From positions 1 through 37,235 of the forward strand of contig CANHQT010000022.1 of the NCBI GenBank assembly GCA_947463325.1: DNA of 37,235 nt, given 5' to 3'. The stretch's first letter is position 1; every line of letters starts with the position of its first letter. Below, one piece after another: positions 8,368 to 17,200 of this stretch. The notes beneath the pieces are model-generated. The model did not search any database, was not told the DNA's origin, and saw only the letters and a program-made list of their open reading frames with translations. Position numbers and translations under genes: made by a program. The stretch is from Sphingomonadaceae bacterium. GTDB taxonomy: Bacteria; Pseudomonadota; Alphaproteobacteria; Sphingomonadales; Sphingomonadaceae.

Positions 8368-11300
8368 ATGGCCCTCTGGCGAAATCTGCTTTTCGGCTTC
8401 GCAGCTGGCGCGGCGGCTACATTGCTGCCGGGCGCCGCGGAAGCGCGCACGATTTCGAACACCGCATCCATCGGCTGGTCGACCCCGCGCGGTCCCGCCA
8501 CCATCTTTTCCAACCGTGTAGACATCACCGTTGAGGCAGCGCCTCCGGTGATTGATGCGGGCATATACCGTATCGGGAACCCTGGGACCGGCACAATCAC
8601 GCGCCTGGACGGCAGCGGATGCAGGCCGAGCCAGAGTGCATCGCTTACTCCAGTTTCCGGTGCACTGGCCCAGACGCCAAGCGGGCCAGTTTCAGTGGTC
8701 CCAGCAGACCGGTTCACCGCAGGTGAATTGGTGATGTTTGTCGTCCGCTCGCCGAGCGAAAACCGCGATCAGCAGATGCGCGAGACCATATTGGTTACCG
8801 TACGCGCGGCCAACGGCGACATTGAAGAGCTCCGTCTGCGGGAAGATGCCGATAACAGCGGGTTTTTTGTCGGATTCCTGCCGACAATGAAGATGCCCCC
8901 GGCGATGGTCGAACGCGATTGCCGGCTTTCGGTATCCGCAGGTCAACCGGTGCGGCTTTCGCTGCTGAGAAGCAGCGATTCGAGCGAGCTTTCGAGCGCG
9001 ATTGTCGATTTTCTTGTCGACCCGTTCGGAATCGTGTTCGACAGTGGCGACGGAGAACCTGTTCAGGGCGTCAGAGTCACGATCGTCAACGCGGCGACCG
9101 GCCAACCGGCCCAGGTGTTCGGTGACGACGGCGTTTCGGCCTTCCCCAACTCTGTCATCACTGGTTCTACCGTTACCGATGCCGGTGGCACCGTTTATGC
9201 CTTTCCTCCGGGAGACTATCGTTTCCCGCTTCTCGCGCGCGGCGACTATCGGCTCGTGGTTGAGCCCGTTGCTCCCTACCGATGGCCGTCAAGCGCAACC
9301 CCTGCCGAGCTTGCGGATTTCCGCAGGCCTGACAATGGCGAACCCTATACCCTGAACTCGGCAAGCTATGGCGCTGTTTTCAGGCTAGAAACGCCAGCGC
9401 CAGTCCGGATCGACATCCCCATCGACCGACCAGGCACCGACATTGTGCTGCGAAAGGAAGCGAGCACGACATCTGTCGTGCCCGGCGAAACCCTTTTGTA
9501 CCGCATTACAGTCAGCAACCCCGACCCCAGGCGGCGAACCGGCAACATTGTGGTGACCGACAGGCTGCCTTCCGCGGTCCGGCTCCGTGCATCCTCAGTG
9601 CGTTACAACGGCAATCCGGTACCCGCATCCGCCCTGACCCCTCTCCCCTCTGGAGACGGATTTTCTGTCGCTTTACCGGCGCTTGCGCCTGCAGCATCCG
9701 GCTTGCTGACCTATATCGGTGAAGTCCGTCCAGATGCCCGTCCCGGTGACGCGATCAATCTGGCCACGGCTACCGATAACCGTGGAACAACCAGCAATGT
9801 TGCAGAAGCGGCGGTTCGTGTCCGCCGCGACACGCTGGGTGACCGGATTACGCTGGTGGGCCGCCTGTCCACTGGTGGGTGCCGGGTCCACCCGGATGCG
9901 GCAGCCGGCGTGCCAGGTGTCCGGGTCATGATGCAGGACGGCCGTTTTGCCGTCACCGACAGCGACGGTCGCTATCATTTCGAGGGGCTACTTCCTGGCC
10001 TTCACGTGGTGCAAATCGACCCTGCGTCCTTGCCTCCGGGCCATGTCGCGGTGGATTGCGCACGTAACAGCCGCAGCGCTGGCAGCGCTATATCGCGCTT
10101 CGTCGAAGGGCGCGGTGGCGAATTGAAGCGCGCCGATTTCCGCATTGTTCCTATCACTTCCGACGAAGCACCTGCCGATGCGGATGCCAGCGGCGTTGCT
10201 CCACTTCCGATGCCGGCGCGTGCACTGGTGGCCGATGATGCCGAAGCCGCAGGCTCAGGCCGTGATTTCGTGAGCGGTGAAGCACCGGGCATTGCGTGGT
10301 TGTTCCCTGCCGCCGACTACAATCCGCGAGCGCCCACCACACGCATCGCAATCAAGCATCTGGCGGGGCAGAGCGTCGCCTTGACGCTGAACGGCCAGCC
10401 GGTCGATCCGCTCAATTTCGATGGGGTCGAACAATCAGCTGACCGCAGCTTCGCGGTCGCGCAATGGCGCGGCGTGGAGCTACCCGAGCGGGTGAACCGT
10501 TTCATCGCCACGATCCGCAACAGCGATGGTTCAGTGGCCGAGACCATCGAGCGGGTTATCCATTATTCGGGCGGACCCTTTGCTGCCCAATTGCTCGCAG
10601 ATCAGTCCCGCTTGGTCGCCGACGGCCTGAACCGCCCTATCCTAGCTGTTCGCTTCACGGACCGTGACGGGCGCCCTGTGCGGAGCGGAACAGTCGGCGA
10701 CATTGCCGTCCAACCCCCGCACCGAGCTGCAATTGAGGCTGATGCCGAGCAGGAGCGCCAGCTCTCGGGCCTCGATGCAGGCCGCGCAACCTGGCGCGTC
10801 GCCGGCGACGACGGGATTGCCTACATCGAACTTGAACCGACCACCTCGTCCGGCACCGCGCGCATCGGCTTTACCTTCCGTGATGAGCAGAGCGTCCGTC
10901 AGCAGCAGATCGACGCATGGCTAAACCCGGGTGATCGCCCCTGGACCGTTGTCGGATTTGCCGCCGGCACCATCGGTTACAACACGCTCGAAGACCGCAT
11001 GGAGCCGATCGCCGAGACCCTGTCTGACGAAAATGTCGACGGGCGGATCGCTCTCTATGCCAAGGGCCGTATCCTCGGCCAGTGGCTGATGACGTTGGCC
11101 TATGACAGCGACAAGCAGGCTGAGGAGGCACGCTTCGGCAGCGTGATCGACCCGCGCGCCTATTACACAATCTACGGTGATCGCGCCGATCATGGCTTTG
11201 ACGCGGCTTCTGTGCGCAATCTTTATCTGCGCCTTGAGCGCCCACAATTTTATGCGCTGTTCGGTGATTTCGAGACCGCGATCAACGAGCCCGAGCTCGC

Positions 11301-13467
11301 ACGCTACCAGCGTTCGATGAACGGCGTTAAGGCCGAGTATGGCGGCGCGAACCTCGCGGCCACCGCGTTCATTGCCGACACGCCGTACCGCTACCGCCGT
11401 GATGAATTCCAGGGCAACGGCCTCAGCGGTCCGTATCCCTTGAGCGCACGCGACATCCTCGCCAACAGCGAGCGCGTGCGGATCGAGGTGCGTGATCGCC
11501 TGCGTCCCGAGATCATCGTCAGCGAGCAGGCGCTGTCGCGCCACATCGATTACGACATCGATTATTTCGCCGGCACGCTGCGTTTCCGCGAACCCGTGCT
11601 GAGCCGTGATTTCGATCTCAATCCGCGTTTCATCGTGGTCGACTATGAAGTCGACGGCGTGGGCGAACGCGTTACCAATGCCGGCGGCCGGCTGCGCTGG
11701 CAGAATGATGACGAAAGCCTGCGTGTCGGCGCGACCATGCTTCACGACACCACCGAGACCGCCCGCACCACGCTAGCCGGCGTCGACCTGCGCTACCGCC
11801 CGACTGCCAGCACTGAAATCCGCGCCGAATATGCGAGCAGCGATGCCAAAGCCCGCCGCGGAGCAGGCTTTGCCGGTGGCCGTGCCAGCGCATGGCTGCT
11901 GGAAGCAGAGCATCACAGCGGTGCCCTCGACCTGCTCGTCTATGCCCGGGAGCGGCAGGCAGGCTTCGGCGTCGGCCAGCTGACCGGCGCAGGTGACGGC
12001 ACCCGCAAGTTCGGCTTCGACGCACAACTCCGGCTTGGCACACAAATGTCACTGACGGCGAGCGGCTGGCACGAGGATTATCTGACACGCGATGCCCGTC
12101 GAAACGCGGCGCGCATCATGGCGCAGTGGCGGACCAACGAGACCACGCTGCGCGCCGGCCTCACTTACGCCGACGATCGCCTATCAACCGGCGAAACCAA
12201 TCGTTCGACCATTGTCCAGCTGGGCGCGACACAGCGCTTCTTCGGCCAGCGGCTCGAAGTCGATGCGAGTACGGAGTTTGCGTTGTCGGGGAACAACGAC
12301 AGTGTCGATTTCCCGGCGCGTCATCGCCTCGCGGCCCGCTTTGGGCTCTCCTCAGCGGTTTCGTTGGTCGGTGCCTATGAAATCACCGAGGGCGGCACGG
12401 TCGATGCCGAGACGCTGCGTGCCGGATTTGACGTCCGTCCATGGGAAGGCGGCCGCATCACCGCGAGCGGTAACCAGCAGGCCATCGGTGAGCTGGGATC
12501 ACGTACCTACGCCGCTTATGGCCTGACCCAATCGTTCCAGCTCAGCGAGCAGTTGAGCGTCGATGCGACTGTGGATGGCCAGCGCACGATGGGCGGGATC
12601 CGCGCCCGCGACATTCTTGATCCCGCGCATCCGGTCGCCTCGGGCGGTTTCCTTGACGGCTATGGCTCGATCACCGAGGATTTCCTTGCTGTGACGGCTG
12701 GCGCTACCTGGCGTAACGAGGATTGGAGCATCACCGCTCGCGCCGAATATCGCGACGGCGAACTGGCTGACCGCACCGGCGCGACACTCGGTGCCCTGCG
12801 GAGTATCGGCGAAGGCAGCGCTTTCGGCGGGCTCCTCACCTGGGCGAAGGCGGAAGGGACCACGCTTGCCTCGACCGAAGTGCTGAGCGCCGAAGTCAGC
12901 TGGGCGCACCGCCCCGCCGACAGCCGCTGGAGCTTCCTCAACAAGCTTGAGTTCCGGCTCGATCAGGTCGATGGCGCCCGGACCGGCGAGCGGCCCGCAA
13001 TTGGCGGCCCTGCCCTCACCATCACTGGTGACGCCCGTTCACGTCGCCTGATCAACAGCCTCGCGATCAACTGGTCGCCGATGGGCGAACGTGACGGCCT
13101 GTGGGGCGAGCGCGGTGAATATGCACTGTTCTGGGGCGTGCGGCACAGTTCCGACCGTATCGGTGAGGATGATGTCGCCGGCTGGTCGACCGTCGTCGGT
13201 CTCGACCTGCGCTTTGACCTTGCCGAACAGGTTGGCGTTGGCGTCTCCGGCAACGTCCGCACCGGAACCGATGCCCGGGCGACCGCATGGGCTGTCGGGC
13301 CGCAGGTCGTGGTCACGCCGTTCGACAACGCAAATCTCGTTATCGGCTACAATATCAACGGCTTCCGTGACCGCGACTTTGAGGAATCGCGCTATACCCG
13401 GAGTGGAATCTACGCGACCTTCCGCCTGAAGTTTGACCAGACCAGCCTGCGCGGGCTGGGGCTCTGA
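8368..13467 (+). CDS. Large outer-membrane beta-barrel protein with SdrB-like, DUF11 and Ig-like domains
   Basis: 1699 residues. A signal peptide runs to about residue 26 (GAAATLLPGAAEA), followed at once by RTISNTASIGW, the NTA motif also found in subunits 1 and 3. In order after that come a beta-rich region, a first carboxypeptidase-regulatory/SdrB-like domain (about 224-305, PVQGVRVTIVNAATG), and a DUF11 domain (about 356-487, IVLRKEASTTSVVPGETLLY and IVVTDRLPSAVRL). A second SdrB-like domain follows (about 491-561, VPGVRVMMQDGRFAVTDSDG), then Ig-like segments (about 650-855). From about 859 to the end there are alternating amphipathic strands typical of an outer-membrane barrel, closing with SGIYATFRLKF and a short tail. 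Four N-terminal cysteines may form periplasmic disulfides. Function is unknown. Placement after three small exported DUF11 proteins suggests it anchors, exports or displays them; this is inference. No Shine-Dalgarno is evident at the ATG. Confidence 0.85.
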   Translation: MALWRNLLFGFAAGAAATLLPGAAEARTISNTASIGWSTPRGPATIFSNRVDITVEAAPPVIDAGIYRIGNPGTGTITRLDGSGCRPSQSASLTPVSGALAQTPSGPVSVVPADRFTAGELVMFVVRSPSENRDQQMRETILVTVRAANGDIEELRLREDADNSGFFVGFLPTMKMPPAMVERDCRLSVSAGQPVRLSLLRSSDSSELSSAIVDFLVDPFGIVFDSGDGEPVQGVRVTIVNAATGQPAQVFGDDGVSAFPNSVITGSTVTDAGGTVYAFPPGDYRFPLLARGDYRLVVEPVAPYRWPSSATPAELADFRRPDNGEPYTLNSASYGAVFRLETPAPVRIDIPIDRPGTDIVLRKEASTTSVVPGETLLYRITVSNPDPRRRTGNIVVTDRLPSAVRLRASSVRYNGNPVPASALTPLPSGDGFSVALPALAPAASGLLTYIGEVRPDARPGDAINLATATDNRGTTSNVAEAAVRVRRDTLGDRITLVGRLSTGGCRVHPDAAAGVPGVRVMMQDGRFAVTDSDGRYHFEGLLPGLHVVQIDPASLPPGHVAVDCARNSRSAGSAISRFVEGRGGELKRADFRIVPITSDEAPADADASGVAPLPMPARALVADDAEAAGSGRDFVSGEAPGIAWLFPAADYNPRAPTTRIAIKHLAGQSVALTLNGQPVDPLNFDGVEQSADRSFAVAQWRGVELPERVNRFIATIRNSDGSVAETIERVIHYSGGPFAAQLLADQSRLVADGLNRPILAVRFTDRDGRPVRSGTVGDIAVQPPHRAAIEADAEQERQLSGLDAGRATWRVAGDDGIAYIELEPTTSSGTARIGFTFRDEQSVRQQQIDAWLNPGDRPWTVVGFAAGTIGYNTLEDRMEPIAETLSDENVDGRIALYAKGRILGQWLMTLAYDSDKQAEEARFGSVIDPRAYYTIYGDRADHGFDAASVRNLYLRLERPQFYALFGDFETAINEPELARYQRSMNGVKAEYGGANLAATAFIADTPYRYRRDEFQGNGLSGPYPLSARDILANSERVRIEVRDRLRPEIIVSEQALSRHIDYDIDYFAGTLRFREPVLSRDFDLNPRFIVVDYEVDGVGERVTNAGGRLRWQNDDESLRVGATMLHDTTETARTTLAGVDLRYRPTASTEIRAEYASSDAKARRGAGFAGGRASAWLLEAEHHSGALDLLVYARERQAGFGVGQLTGAGDGTRKFGFDAQLRLGTQMSLTASGWHEDYLTRDARRNAARIMAQWRTNETTLRAGLTYADDRLSTGETNRSTIVQLGATQRFFGQRLEVDASTEFALSGNNDSVDFPARHRLAARFGLSSAVSLVGAYEITEGGTVDAETLRAGFDVRPWEGGRITASGNQQAIGELGSRTYAAYGLTQSFQLSEQLSVDATVDGQRTMGGIRARDILDPAHPVASGGFLDGYGSITEDFLAVTAGATWRNEDWSITARAEYRDGELADRTGATLGALRSIGEGSAFGGLLTWAKAEGTTLASTEVLSAEVSWAHRPADSRWSFLNKLEFRLDQVDGARTGERPAIGGPALTITGDARSRRLINSLAINWSPMGERDGLWGERGEYALFWGVRHSSDRIGEDDVAGWSTVVGLDLRFDLAEQVGVGVSGNVRTGTDARATAWAVGPQVVVTPFDNANLVIGYNINGFRDRDFEESRYTRSGIYATFRLKFDQTSLRGLGL

Positions 13468-13471
13468 CGCG

Positions 13472-14779
13472 TCAATCCGCGAACAGCAGAACCGGCGTCT
13501 CGACTAGCTTTTTCAGTGCCTGAACAAAGCTGGCCGCATCCCATCCGTCGACAACGCGGTGGTCGCAGCTGATCGAGAGGTTCATGAGTTTGGCGCGACG
13601 GATGTCGTCTCCATCAAACACCGGACGCTCGACAATGCGGTTGGGCCCGATGATCGCGACCTCGGGGCGGTTGATGACCGGCGTCGTCGCAACGCCACCT
13701 AGCGGGCCGAGCGAAGTGATGGTGAGCGTGGAGCCGGAAAGTTCCTCCGACTTCGCCTTGCCGGTACGCGCGGCTTCGGCGAGGCGGCTGATCTCTGCCG
13801 CCAGTTGCCAGACGTTCATGGCTTGCGCGTTGCGGAGGACCGGCACCATCAGCCCGGCATCGGTCTGTGTCGCCATGCCGAGATGCACCGCGCCATGGCG
13901 GGTAACCACGCCAGCTTCGTCGTCATAACGGGCATTGATCATCGGAAACTGCGGCAGCGTGCGACAGATGGCGACGATCAGGAAAGGCAGCATGGTCAGC
14001 TTCGGCCGGTTGCCGCGGTTGGCATTGAGATCTGCGCGCATCGCTTCGAGCGCGGTGACCTCCATCTCCTCGACATAGGTGAAATGCGGAATGTGGCGCT
14101 TTGACGCCGCCATATTCTCGGCAATGCGGCGGCGCATCCCGATGACGCGCACCGGCTCGTCGGCACGAGCGGGAGCGGCGACGCCATAGCCGGAGCCGCT
14201 GTTGTACCGGAGGAAGGCGTCGAGATCGGCATGGCGGATTCGGCCATCTTCGGACGGCTTCACCTGCCCCAAGTCGATGCCGAGGTTGCGAGCGCGGTCG
14301 CGCACCGCGGGGGATGCAAGCGTGCGTATATCTCTAGCAATATCAGGCGCTTCCGTCGGCATCGCGGTTGGCAAAAGGCTGACCGTTGGCTCTCCAGCCG
14401 AGGCCGAAGAATGTCCCTCGACCGACTCAGCATGGGCGGCGTGGGCGGCCGGACTTGCCTCTTCAACCGCGCCCGCCTCTTCAACCGCGATGGTTCTTTC
14501 GACTGCGGCAGGCGCACTTTCCTCCTCGCCATCGACCGCGTCGGTTTCGATCACCATTAGCGTCGAACCGATGGCGATCACGTCGCCAACATCGCCACCA
14601 ACCTCGACTACAACGCCCGAAACGGGCGATTCCATTTCGACTGTCGCCTTATCGGTCATCATGTCCGCAATCGGCTGGTCTTCCTCGACCCGGTCACCGG
14701 GGCGGACGTGGAGCGCGACGATCTCGGCTTCGGCGATGCCTTCACCGATGTCGGGCAGGCGAAAGGAAAAGCGGGCCAT
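13472..14779 (-). CDS. bkdB: Branched-chain 2-oxoacid dehydrogenase E2 (dihydrolipoyl acyltransferase)
   Basis: Core acyltransferase of the complex that oxidises the keto acids of valine, leucine and isoleucine to acyl-CoAs. 435 residues. An N-terminal lipoyl domain carries the lipoylated lysine in MTDKATVEME (about residue 44). A variable linker rich in Ala/Glu follows (about 85-150), then an E3/E1-binding domain (about 153-190, ASPAVRDRARNLGIDLGQV and GRIRHADLDAFL), then the catalytic domain ending in CDHRVVDGWDAASF with the active-site histidine. The GxATTPVINRPEVAI segment fits BKDH-type E2. Last gene of bkdA1-bkdA2-bkdB, starting 6 bases after bkdA2. It meets the convergent barrel gene tail to tail with only 4 bases between. 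No E3 gene follows. Confidence 0.92.
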   Translation of the reverse strand: MARFSFRLPDIGEGIAEAEIVALHVRPGDRVEEDQPIADMMTDKATVEMESPVSGVVVEVGGDVGDVIAIGSTLMVIETDAVDGEEESAPAAVERTIAVEEAGAVEEASPAAHAAHAESVEGHSSASAGEPTVSLLPTAMPTEAPDIARDIRTLASPAVRDRARNLGIDLGQVKPSEDGRIRHADLDAFLRYNSGSGYGVAAPARADEPVRVIGMRRRIAENMAASKRHIPHFTYVEEMEVTALEAMRADLNANRGNRPKLTMLPFLIVAICRTLPQFPMINARYDDEAGVVTRHGAVHLGMATQTDAGLMVPVLRNAQAMNVWQLAAEISRLAEAARTGKAKSEELSGSTLTITSLGPLGGVATTPVINRPEVAIIGPNRIVERPVFDGDDIRRAKLMNLSISCDHRVVDGWDAASFVQALKKLVETPVLLFAD

Positions 14780-14785
14780 CTGGGT

Positions 14786-15829
14786 TCAATCCTTCAAGAG
14801 CTTTTCGAGCGCGGTCGCGATCCGCACCGGACCGGGAAAATAGGCCCACTCGAGACTGTGGGGATAGGGCGTGTCGAAACCGGTGACGCGCTCCACCGGC
14901 GCTTCTAGATGGTAGAAGCAGCGCTCCTGCACCAGCGCAGTAAGCTCGGCACCAAAGCCCGAGGTGCGGGTTGCCTCATGGACGATGAGGCAACGGCCGG
15001 TGCGCTTTACCGATTCCTCAATCGCTGCAATGTCGAGCGGAACCAGCGTGCGAAGATCAATGATGTCGGCGTCAATGCCGGCTTCAGCCACAACCGTTTC
15101 GACGACATGGACCATGGTGCCATAAGCGAGCACAGTGACCGCATCACCGGAGCGAACAGTGCGGGCCTTGCCGAGTTCTATACGATAATGCCCCTCGGGC
15201 ACCTCGCACCCTGCATGTTTGGACCAGGGCTCAACCGGGCGATCATAATAGCCGGAAAATGGCCCGTTATAGATGCGTTTGGGCTCGAAGAAGATGACTG
15301 GATCATTGTCCTCGATCGCAGCAATCAGCAGCCCCTTTGCATCATAAGGAGTGGCAGGAATAACCGTCTTCACCCCGGAAACATGGGTAAAAATGCCTTC
15401 CGGACTCTGGCTGTGCGTCTGGCCGCCGAAGATGCCGCCGCCAAATGGCGAACGAACGGTCATCGGCGCGATGAAATCGCATGCCGAACGATACCGAAGA
15501 CGCGCAGCCTCACTCACCAGCTGGTCGAGCGCAGGGTAGATATAGTCGGCAAACTGGATTTCGGGGACGGGGCGGAGACCATAGGCACCCATTCCCACAG
15601 CGACGCCGATAATACCGCATTCGGTGATCGGTGTGTCGAAGACGCGGGTCTTGCCATGCTTCTTCTGCAGGCCAGCGGTCGCGCGGAAGACACCGCCAAA
15701 GTAGCCGACATCCTCACCCATCACCACCACATCGGCATCGCGCGCGAGCATGACGTCAAGCGCATCATTGATCGCTTCGATCATGTTCATACGGCGAACG
15801 CCCGTTTCGATTTCAGCCGTCGCGGTCAT
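14786..15829 (-). CDS. bkdA2: Branched-chain 2-oxoacid dehydrogenase E1 beta subunit
   Basis: Beta subunit of the ThDP-dependent decarboxylase E1. 347 residues, the normal size. Hallmarks visible are VVMGEDVGYFGGVFRAT near residue 35, FDTPITECGIIGVAVG, EIQFADYIYPALDQLVSEAA, RSPFGGGIFGG with THSQSPEG, and the C-terminal transketolase-like domain (DIIDLRTLVPLDIAAIEESV, CLIVHEATRTSGFGAE). Its start overlaps the bkdA1 stop by 4 bases (ATGA), so the two E1 subunits are translationally coupled. bkdB follows 6 bases on. The branched-chain rather than pyruvate assignment rests on the family resemblance of the E1 alpha and E2 partners and on the absence of a lipoyl domain here. Confidence 0.93.
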   Translation of the reverse strand: MTATAEIETGVRRMNMIEAINDALDVMLARDADVVVMGEDVGYFGGVFRATAGLQKKHGKTRVFDTPITECGIIGVAVGMGAYGLRPVPEIQFADYIYPALDQLVSEAARLRYRSACDFIAPMTVRSPFGGGIFGGQTHSQSPEGIFTHVSGVKTVIPATPYDAKGLLIAAIEDNDPVIFFEPKRIYNGPFSGYYDRPVEPWSKHAGCEVPEGHYRIELGKARTVRSGDAVTVLAYGTMVHVVETVVAEAGIDADIIDLRTLVPLDIAAIEESVKRTGRCLIVHEATRTSGFGAELTALVQERCFYHLEAPVERVTGFDTPYPHSLEWAYFPGPVRIATALEKLLKD

Positions 15830-17121
15830 TCCGGCCTCCAGCCAGGCCCGAACTTGCGGGTCTGCTCGGCGAGCATTTGGTCACGCTGCTCAGCAAGGTG
15901 CCAAGGCATCTCCTCGAAGACATCCTCGAACATCGATTCGAACGGCTGATGCAAGCCGTGACCGAGGATCCCGTTCTTTTCCGCTTCTTTCTGAGCGGCC
16001 TTCACATAGTCGGCCAATTCGGTCGCCTGCGCGGCATGGCGATCCTCGTCCCATTCGCCGAGGACAATGAGATGGTCCTTGAGCCGCAGAACAGGGTCGC
16101 CGAGCGGCCAGGCGGCATATTCCTCCTTGGCGCGGTAGGCCGAAGGATCGTCCGATGTCGAATGGCCTTCTGCGCGATAGGTAAAATGCTCGATCAGCGT
16201 CGGCCCGTTATTGGTGCGCGCGCGGTCCGCAGCCCATTGCGTTGCCGCATAGACTGCGAGCGGATCATTGCCATCGATCCGGAGCCCGGCAATGCCATAG
16301 CCGACCGCACGGGCCGCAAAAGTCGTCCGTTCACCCCCGGCAAAGCCCGAGAAACTGGAAATTGCCCACTGGTTGTTGACGACGTTGAAGATGCACGGCG
16401 CGTTGTACACCGCACCAAAAGTCATCGCACTGTGGAAGTCCCCCTCAGCGGTCGAGCCTTCGCCGCACCAGACCGCGGCGATACGGGTATCACCGCGCGC
16501 CGCACTCGCCATCGCCCAGCCCACGGCCTGCGGATATTGCGTCGCGAGATTACCCGATACCGAGAAAAAGCCATACTCCCGGCTCGAATACATAATCGGC
16601 AACTGGCGGCCCTTTAGGGGGTCTTCGCGGTTCGAATAGATCTGGTTCATCATCGCGGTCAGGGGATAATCCCGCGTGATCAGAATCCCCTGCTGGCGAT
16701 AGCTGGGGAAACACATGTCGTCGCGGTAAAGCGCCATGGCCGCTGCCACCGACACTGCCTCTTCCCCGGTCGACTTCATGTAAAAGCTGGTCTTGCCCTG
16801 GCGTTGCGCCCGAAACATCCGATCATCGAACGCGCGCAACAACATCATGTACCGCAGCATGGCGCGCAGCCGTTCTGGCGACAGGCGCGGATCCCAAGGG
16901 CCAACGGCGCGCCCCTCATCATCCAGCACACGCACCAGGCCATAGGCATGGCCGATAATGTCGGCAGGCTTCACGTCCTCGGGAGGGCGCGGGGTGACGC
17001 CCGCAGGAAGCACGGCGATGTCAGAAAAGTCAGGCGTATCGCCCGGGCGGAAGCGCGGCTCCGGAACGTGCAGCGTCAGCGGCGGCAGATTAGCGGAACG
17101 ACGGTTGTGCGTATCGGGCAT
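15826..17121 (-). CDS. bkdA1: Branched-chain 2-oxoacid dehydrogenase E1 alpha subunit
   Basis: Alpha subunit of the ThDP-dependent branched-chain keto acid decarboxylase. 431 residues. The N-terminal extension (about 1-70, PLTLHVPEPRFRPGDTPDFS) is characteristic of bacterial BKDH E1 alpha rather than pyruvate E1 alpha. The core shows RMFRAQRQGKTSFYMKSTGEEA, PSYRQQGI, and the ThDP motif beginning GEGSTAEGDFH and ending VNNQWAIS. A phosphorylation-loop-like region follows (YRAEGHSTSDDPSAYR). First gene of the operon; ATG at 17121. Upstream, 79 bases separate it from thyA on the same strand, and that gap holds a perfect TGCGCA-N6-TGCGCA repeat that may be its operator. Confidence 0.94.
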   Translation of the reverse strand: MPDTHNRRSANLPPLTLHVPEPRFRPGDTPDFSDIAVLPAGVTPRPPEDVKPADIIGHAYGLVRVLDDEGRAVGPWDPRLSPERLRAMLRYMMLLRAFDDRMFRAQRQGKTSFYMKSTGEEAVSVAAAMALYRDDMCFPSYRQQGILITRDYPLTAMMNQIYSNREDPLKGRQLPIMYSSREYGFFSVSGNLATQYPQAVGWAMASAARGDTRIAAVWCGEGSTAEGDFHSAMTFGAVYNAPCIFNVVNNQWAISSFSGFAGGERTTFAARAVGYGIAGLRIDGNDPLAVYAATQWAADRARTNNGPTLIEHFTYRAEGHSTSDDPSAYRAKEEYAAWPLGDPVLRLKDHLIVLGEWDEDRHAAQATELADYVKAAQKEAEKNGILGHGLHQPFESMFEDVFEEMPWHLAEQRDQMLAEQTRKFGPGWRPE

Positions 17122-17144
17122 CAGCCCTCACCTCTTCCCAAGCC

Positions 17145-17162
17145 TGCGCATTTTATTGCGCA
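17145..17162. promoter_or_regulatory. Candidate operator upstream of bkdA1
   Basis: TGCGCA at 17145-17150 and again at 17157-17162, with six A/T bases between. Each half is itself a palindrome, so the whole site is symmetrical. It lies 24-41 bases before the bkdA1 start codon, where a repressor or activator of the operon could bind. Regulator identity is unknown; Lrp/BkdR-type control is plausible because such regulators govern bkd operons elsewhere. Confidence 0.4.
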
Positions 17163-17200
17163 AGCTTGTTATGATATTTCTCAGACTTCGGCAAGCGCCA

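Noticed and set aside
10921-11745. A 274-codon minus-strand ORF inside the barrel gene
   Set aside because: It is a shadow frame of the 1699-residue protein, with no start signal or recognisable domain.
14909-15949. A 346-codon plus-strand ORF
   Set aside because: It is antisense to bkdA2, whose E1 beta motifs are complete; no family pattern in the antisense product.
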